Source of the DNA: Aphelocoma coerulescens
Lineage: Eukaryota > Chordata > Aves > Passeriformes > Corvidae
Direction: 5' to 3'
Assembly (NCBI RefSeq): GCF_041296385.1
Contig: NC_091022.1
Location: 20,851,967-20,915,966 of the forward strand
Length of the DNA stretch: 64,000 nt
Shown here: positions 53,701-62,700 of the stretch, one piece after another
Position numbering within the stretch: the first letter of the stretch is position 1
Layout: the number at the start of each line of letters is the position of its first letter
Position numbers and translations under genes: made by a program
Notes under the pieces: model-generated
Databases searched by the model: none
What the model was told of the DNA's origin: nothing
What the model saw: only the letters and a program-made list of their open reading frames with translations

Positions 53701-56700
53701 CTACCTAATGGCAATTTATTTAGAAGCACAAAAGACATTTTAGGCAAATGTAATTTAAATGTGGATTAAAAAAAAAAGGATATGCCGAGCACTTTAAAGG
53801 GCACAGAGTTTAATTCTTAGATTAACAAGATGGACAGAGTGAGTCTTGCAGCATCTTTTTTAAAGCTGCAATTTAAAAGACAAGTCTGCAGGTTGTTTTT
53901 TTCTTTTTCTAACTGAGCTGCGAAAATCTATTTAGTCTAATCTCTGAAAAATGGATTTCAGATGATTTGCATCATGCCAACCATTTTGTTATGATAGAAT
54001 TAATATGGTTTTAAAACACAAGCAATGTAGTATTATATAGTAATAAAAGTGGTGGTATAAAAATATGATCAATTATGATTTAGCCTTCTAATCCCTAAGT
54101 ATTATAATTGGCAGGGGTTTTGCCATTAAGATTGCAGGTTTATTTTTTGCTTTTTTTTATTATATGAAATTTTATTATGAAACTGCTTGTAGTGTGTGGG
54201 GCTATTATCAACAAAGCAGCAAGGTGTTAGTCTGTAAATACTTAATAAAAATTCAATTTCTCACAATATTTGCAGATGTAGATGAGTGCAGCAATGAAGG
54301 AACTCTTGCCTGTGGAGATCATGCAAAATGTGAAAACGTGGATGGAGGCTTTAACTGCTCCTGTAAGGAAGGTTATCAACCATCCACAGGAAAATTGCAG
54401 TTTAAGCCAAATGATGGCACTTCCTGCCAAGGTACATGATATTATAAAGGTTTATGTGTTATTATAGAGATACATCTTCTGAGAAACCCACCAGTGCCAA
54501 TTTATCTTCAGTTAGAATAATCAGCAAGACATGAGAAAGAGGCAAGGCTGTGGCATCTACAATTCCTGAGAATAGAATAATTTTGTAAATATATTTTTGC
54601 TAAACAGTGTGATGAAATCCATTTGAAATAATGGTTACCCCCTCATAGTTGTCAGATCTGTTCTCCTCTCTGTAAATTCAAGCTGTCTCTACTCCACCTG
54701 TGGAAGTCCCATAAAAGGGACCAAGCTCTCCACCTGAATAAAACAGCTCATTCAATGCTATAACTTTGACCAAGATAAAGCCTTTGAAGTTTGAGAATGG
54801 TGTGCTGTGATTTATGCACATAAATTCAGAATGCTGGGGGTTTGGAGAATGACCTAGACAAGAGATTTTGCTATTAGTATATATTGAATATTGATTGAAC
54901 TGCAATGTAGAATTAGTTTCCTTTTTATTTCTACAGAAAATCCAAAGGCCAAGTGCGAGTTATTCAGAGACTGTATAGCTGAACATATTAATAGAACTTT
55001 AGCCAGAGTAAGTAACATTGGTTTGTAGATTAATTTTCAAACCCTTTAATTGTTTCTGTTTGAAACTGCTATTTCAATTATAATAGTTCTTAAACAGCTT
55101 TTAACAAAGGCTTGAAGCATACAATTGAACTTAAGCATGTTTACAGAAGTCTTTTTAATAATTTCAAATTATTTGAACTGGATTGTATGTTCTAATCATG
55201 ATAATAACTTGCTGGGAATATACGTGTTCTCTTTCCAGCAAAGTGAGTCATGATGCATGAAAAATTCAGAAGTGTGGTAATCACTCAGATGTTTCTGTAA
55301 TTTCTGGAGTTACACACTGCTGCATTTACTGATGTGCAATTATTTGCTTGTTCAGAAGGAAAGGCAGCAAGATAGCTTACAAAAGTAATGTCAACAAGTG
55401 ACTAAATAGAAAACGGAGCCATAACATCTTGGTACGCTGGTTTATTTACTCCTCAAAGGAGAGTGTGTAAAGTGATACAGGATTTATAGAAACAAATACT
55501 CTGGACTCCATTTTTTTTCACCAGAAACAGAGATTCCTGAAGAAAATTACAAATATGTTAATGAATGCACTATTCATTATTCTACAGCTACGGTGTTGTC
55601 TAATTTTAAAGGATAAATGAAGCACAAGCATAAATAAATTAAAAACAATTGTATATGTTTGCATCTGATATTAAGCAGTTTGATTGTTACTAGATTCAAA
55701 ATTTAAAGAATCCTATTAACCTAGTGTTATATATACATTGTGTTAACATACTTTTTATGTTTACCTGCAATGCAATACATTATATCAAATATAATACCTG
55801 CTTATCACACTTAGGTGAAAATGTTACAGTAGAATCTTAGAGTGAGATTTTTTAAAATATGTACTCAAACTAAAATTAAAGAGTCAAAATACTTTCATGT
55901 AAATAACTGTCAGATTTTTAGCCTGTTTTCCAGTTCTATTCAGTTGCAGTCAAAGACAAAGTAAGCCCCATAAAAGCTGTTCAACAGTAGAGAGTAGAGA
56001 TCATACAAAATCAAATGTTGGGTGTTTTCTTAATTAGATTTCAATACTGTGAAGTAAGAATTCTTTTCTTATTCAGCCATGAGACTGAAATGTGGAAGCT
56101 CAATCTTCATGTCAGCCTCTCCTGCCTATATTTTTAAACTAGCTGTTTTATGTAAGTGCATTTAGCAGTTTATAAGCTGAAGCACTGAAGGAGAAATAGG
56201 CAGTACAGTTCACTCAACTACATGCTTTATAATTTGCATTTGAGAAAAAACAACTTAAAAATATACAAATACTTCCCATCTGTTCCCACCTCTTCAGATA
56301 AAATTTAAAAGAGAAGTCAATAGATTAATACAGAAGCAGAATAATCATATCACTGAAACTTAATTAGTTTTGTGGAATATTTACTAGTTCACTTTGGATC
56401 ATCAGGATAAATAAAACTGAGCTGCTGTAGGGAAAAAATGCATAATGATAGCACATGACATCTTTTAATTATGGTTGCTTGTTAAGGTTATACTAGACAT
56501 GTTTAACATCAATACTTTATAGGTTAACCAGTTGATTGAGTAGGGGTGTTTATGCACAAGTGTCTTATAAACCAGTATGTTAATTAGCAGAAATCTGTGG
56601 TTTGTATTGGATTGATTTTCACCTGCAGAAATATGTGTTTACTTGTTTCATTAAGATATGAGTTCTGGCATTTTTCAGATTAGTCATTTAAAAACACCTC

Positions 56701-59700
56701 TGGAGAAGTTGCAAGAAATTAATAAAAATACTTTGGGGCCACTTTTACCTGTAGAAGTTGTTTCATATGTTGAAGCACTGTCCTATTCATCGTGGAACAC
56801 CATGAGTGACTCTGACAATGAAGCCCTTCAAAACACCACCATTAATGTGAGTGGATCAAGCCTTGGAGGTGTTTACCCTTATTCCAAAGATAGCATATGA
56901 CTCTTCTCAAGCACGTGCTTTTACTTACAGGTCTTGGTCAACACTGTGAACAATTTTTTACAAAAAGACAAAATTACAGTCTGGGAAGCTTTACCTGTAG
57001 ATAACCAAAGGCAGAGCCTGACTAAGCTGCTGCACACTGCAGAGCAGGCGACACTTGTCATGTCACACAGCTTCAAAAAGACAACCCAGCTGGATGCTAA
57101 TGCAAGTGACATAGGTAAGATAAAGAAAATTAATCTAAGATATACTTTAGATGTGGATTAAACTGAGGAATTTTTCAGCACAATTATGAAGATTAGAAAT
57201 GGTGTTATGTGAAAGACACAGGTGTTAATTTGTATGATTTTCATAACTAACACCTGACTTTCAGTGTAGGTATCATAATTTTCAGAGACTAAACACTTGA
57301 GTCTAGAGCACAAAAATAAATTGAAAGTCTGTGGGAACTTGTTTTCAGATTCTCTTTAAATCTCTCAGTATGGCCATACTTACACAATCTGGATTCATTT
57401 TATAAGCACAAAATTATCCTATTCATCTTATGTGCATAAAAAACACCAGTGGAACAAAATATGGACTTGCTCTCTGCAGATTTTTTTTTATCTCTTTTAG
57501 ATTCAGTGAAGTTATTATAAATGAACTTGGAATAAGAATTGTTCCTAGTGAATTCTGTCTTGAGTGGCTTTAACTCAACAGGAATTTCTCATTTTAAGAG
57601 GAATTCCCCAGGAGGACAATTGGTTAGTCTCAACTGTCCCATTTTGCTCTCCTACCTTCTCCCTGTGTCCTGGTGTCTTCCCACCAATACCTGCTGATTT
57701 TACTGTGGTAATAACAGTTTTACCATTCCTTCACTGAGAGTAGGGTAAGGCTAACACCAGCCACTTTTGAAAATCCCAATAAAGCATGGCTGATTCCTTT
57801 GTCAATGGCCACCCTTTCATCTTTATTTTTCTGAATGTCCCCAGACTGCATGTGATCTGATTTCTTATTTTAGATTTAGTACAGTCAGTATTGCTCACTG
57901 GCTTGCTGTTTCATATGATGACTTGATGTGAAAGATTCCTACTGTGATCTCAAGGCAGGTCAAACTTCCTGTACTTCTCCCACCTTTCCTAAAGTAAATT
58001 AGACAGAGTGACGGAAAAGTAGGGAGGGATTTGTTCTGTGACCTAGACTCTGTAGGATCATTTACATTATTGCAGAGCACCTCTGGGTCTGCAGCAGGTC
58101 CAGAGCAGTGCCAGGTGCTGTCTGTAAAGCCCTTGTGCCCCATTCCCCATACCTCCCTTGTTTGAAAGCAGAGGCTCTCATGGCCACAGAGCTGAGGCCA
58201 TGAAAGTCAAGAAAAGAGGATTTGGGTTCAGTCTCCAGTGGAACTGCAGATATCAGTCACCAAGGTGACAGAAAAAGCTGATAAAGAGAACAGAGAGGAA
58301 TTCCCATGTTGAAAGGTTAATGATTATATTCCTTGGTTTTGTTCTAAAATGGTAAACTGTACGAGCTCATTTCCAGATTGGACCCAAACACTAAAATTTT
58401 TTATTATTGTTTCTCAGCATGAATAAATTTTTCACAGGTCTCACATGTGCCACACACAACTATTTTGGGACAAGACCTACAACATCATCCCTCTCTCTCT
58501 ACTGCTTCTTTTGGTGCAAGCTCTTGAACTATGAGCTTTTCAGAACTCTAGCCAAAGAAAACTATTTCTTATGCCCTGACAAATATTTTCTGACAGCTGG
58601 TCTACTGAATAGCTTATATTATTTTTGTGTGCTGTGCTATAAGCAATGCAGATGGTCTAGCTTAGTGATATTCCTCCATCAGTCTAGTTTTACATTTGTT
58701 TGCTCTTGTTTTGTTTTGTTTTTTTTTAAAAAAAAGCCTGATTGACTTATTTTTGTTCCCATCCTGGGTGATTGAAACTCAGCACCGTAATGAAGCAAGT
58801 AAAGAGCTCAATAGACTCTAATGTAGTTTTTGTCCTAAGGGGTGATGCTTGTTTGTTTGCTTTTTGACAAGACACATCATTAGTTCATAGTGCAATGTGT
58901 ATTTGGTAGTGTGGATAGATAACCATAAAATATATATTTCTAAAATTGGCTTTTATCAAATGTTACTATTCAGTGGAGAATTTTATGCTTTCCTTTTTAT
59001 AATTGTGATTTGTTGCTCCTTTCAGAAATACATTTTTAATAAAGCAATAGCTCTTCCCAAAGTAAACTACATTGTTTTTCCCAGTACCTAATTTAAGGCA
59101 AGGTAAATAAGAGACTATATTTTTCATGGAAAGAGTAGAAAGTATGAAAGCAAAATGTATGCATGAAAATAGCAAAACATAGACATTTAAACAAACATGT
59201 TATATTAATGACATCTTTCTTGAAATATTTTGCCTGATGATAGAGTCTTAAAACTCACAGTAATTATGCAATCCAGTAGCACATTTATTAACCCCACTCT
59301 AAATTGTAGTAGGCCATAATGGAGTTGTGATTTGTACAGTATTTTTCTTCTTTTACAGCACTCAAGGTCTTTGCTTTTGATTCACACCACATGAAACACA
59401 TCCACCCTCATGTATACACAGGGGGAGATTACATAAAGATCTCTCCAAAGAAGAGAAGGGAACCTCATCCAAATGGTAAGAAACAAAGGCTGGAGAGTAG
59501 GTGGGTTAATAAACACCTTGGATAGACTTGTACCCACTAGAACACAGCTAAATGTCACATTCATCAAGGCTGAATTCCACACTAACTACAAAGGATCAAG
59601 GTATTTTATCACCCTTTCCCCTTTATTGTCCCAAGACTAATATTTGTAACATATCCAGCAGCACAGTGAGTATCCAATGAGTTTTCACATTGGATATTGG

Positions 59701-62700
59701 TACCACAGACCTGAGCTTTAGCCTTTTCTAAGACACAGGTCTGCTTTATGACTTTGGACTGGCCCTTTCAACCTTTAGTGCTACTTCAAAAACTGGTGCA
59801 TCTTTTCCATTCAGAGAGTAGCTCACTGGGGCAAGAACATGAAATCTTTAGTACCAAATCTTTAGTGCCAAAACCAGGACCCAGATGTACCTGAGAGTGC
59901 TACAGAAAGGACTAAAACTACTGTCATCACTAAGTATAAACACATGTGTATAAACAGCTCTGGAATTAAACCACATAATTTAATAAACATGGAAAAGATT
60001 TTTTAAATCCTCACCTTCCATCTAGTCTGTATCTCACCACCTATCAGTATCTAAAAATTTGGTTTATTTGGTACCAGGGAGAAAGTCACTATATTTTTTA
60101 AGATCAGCACTGAATCCTAAAATACCTTTTTCTTTTTCCCTACTTGTATTCTATCCTGGGTCTGCTGTAATGGAAATCAAAGCAAGCCAGGTACTTCAGA
60201 AAGGCCCAGTATTTACTTCAGGTCTGACACATTTTACTTTATAAGACTTGACACCATGTCTGTAACCAGTTGCAGAACAGCAGCAAGCATATATTGTTCT
60301 AGGAAAAATATATATGTAAATATCTAATTAATATTGCCAGTGCGAACCCACATTTTTATTTCTAATTCCAATTACATTATTTTAAATAAAGCTATCTTTC
60401 ATTGACTCTAAAACATTTTTTATAAGTATTCACAAAGACTCCATCTGTTTTGCATATTTTATACAATAGCAGCAATAATGTCTATTGTTTATTGTTTCCT
60501 TAATGTCTTCAATTTTGTTCCTCTATAAAACCCCCAAACTCCTAACCATGGCCTGTTTGATTGATAGGCACTGTTGCAGTTGTCTTTCTGCGGTACAGCA
60601 ATATCGGTTCTCTTCTTTCATCGCCTCAAAACCGCTCCTCCAAAGATCCTTCAGAGCAGAGGCAGACAGTAAGCTCAGCAGTTATAGCTGTTGCAATTAG
60701 CTCAAATCCACCTACACTTTATGAGCTTGAGAAAATAACATTTACCCTAAAGTATGCCAAGGTAAGGGGGTTTTTTATTATCAGCTTCAAGTAAAACAAA
60801 ACCTTAGCTAATCATTTTATGTGATGTAAGCATACCTGCAGCATATGATAAACTAAGACATAATTCTGTTGTTTGCTGATGTGAGGTTACCATTTATTAC
60901 TCTAATAAGATTAATCTCAAATGTGACATCCTAAGTGCAACATACTAAATATGATACAGAGGAAAATTGCTGTGGGATAAAACAAGGGCAATAATGCCGT
61001 CTTTGCTGGGTTGTAGCATGGATAAAATGTAGATGCCTGAACCAGAGCATATTACAGGATCTTGATTGTTTTGTACTTAGGTGGGGATTTTTCTGGAAGT
61101 TTATCAGACAGTTAAGCATGCATACTAAAAAAAAGGGAAGAAATGCTTCAAGGTTAATGTGAAAAGGTGACCTGGAATTAGGGGATAATAGCAGAACCTA
61201 TAGTTTTGAAGCTTTGTTATTTCTGAAATCTGAACACATTTATTTAAAACTGAGGTTTACTTCCAGCAAACACAGATTTTTGCTGGCTTCACTCATATGT
61301 AGACAATCACCTTACTTGGCACAAAGAATCATCAGAAACACAACAAGAAAGCAGCTCTGTAGAGAGGTGAGCAACGGGACAAGGTTCTAACCTGGGTTAC
61401 ATAGCTTTTAAATTTGTTACTTCCTTTCTGAGTTAGAAATCACCTTTATATAAATTTCCATATATTTAAAAAGCCTATAGTACAGTGGAGACTTAATCTT
61501 TGACTAGATTTAGTAAGCACTAACTGTACTAAATAATACTAACAGTCTTACTCTTCACTGTTGTGTAGCAGGTGATATAGCAGGTGTGATATGACCTTGG
61601 CTTTATCCCAGATTGCTTTGTAAAATGCACAGAATAAGTCTCAGTTCTTGAACTGCTCATTTGGAATGGATAAGCAATGTGGCTGTAACCTTGGAGTCCA
61701 GTCCATGTTCAGCAGGTGCAAGTGTATATATAACAATGTTTTCAATAGGTAAAAATTCCAACATCTTTGCAAGTGCCAAAAGGGTTCAGTAATCTGATTA
61801 GACTACATGTTTGGTGGGGTTTTAGCTGTGTGGATAAATTGCTTCCATCCTCAGCCATGTTTTAATTGCTTGGAAAAGGCCTTGCAGAATGTGTTTTTCA
61901 TTTCTCAACCTTCCAAAGATAACAAGCAATTTTTAATGAATTGCGCAGTCTAGCGTAAGAAAGGTCTCTTGATGGGAAATATCCTGCCTTTTGCCACCAG
62001 TAAAACATCTTGTTTCTGTTCCAGACTGCAGATAAAGACATTAAATGTGCATTTTGGAACTACTCAGACACAATGAATGGCAACTGGGCTACAGAAGGCT
62101 GTGAGCTGACACATTCCAACTCCACTCATATCTCATGCAAATGTAATCATCTGACTCATTTTGCTGTTTTGATGTCCTCAGGTGGCTCTGTTGTAAGTGC
62201 TATTTTAATTTAGTGTTTTACCTGATACTTTCTTCTGTTTTCATTCCTTATGTTCCTATTTTAGTGCCATCTACACGCTTACCCCCCTTTAGGTTGTCCT
62301 GGTTTTGTTCAGCAAACACACAATTTATTGTGCACAAAGCAAACAAAATTCCTCCCATATGTGTTTGAATTTCCTTATGTCCTTTCTGCAGTATTACAGA
62401 GCAGTGATGCAGCAAAGTATCTTGTTCCAAAAACACAGTCTGTTGTGCTTATTTTTGGAGCATTGCTTTTCATTTTAAATCTCACTTTAAGACTGCTGTG
62501 GGATTTATCTGCCATTCATTGGTGGTCAGTAAACATATGGCCCTGAATTTCTGTCTCACAATACTTTGCCACCCATTTGTCTAACCTTGGCATCTAAAAA
62601 TCTGCTTTAAATTCTCTCTGGAGAGTTTGCAGCAGCATAATCAATCTGAAGTTTATGACTATTAAACATGGACACTCACGACCAGCACAAAATTGGGAGA

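Noticed and set aside
54164..54439. Single long frame spanning exon 4 with an upstream ATG
   Set aside because: Only 54276-54431 is EGF-like and bounded by splice sites; the extra residues on both sides are intron.
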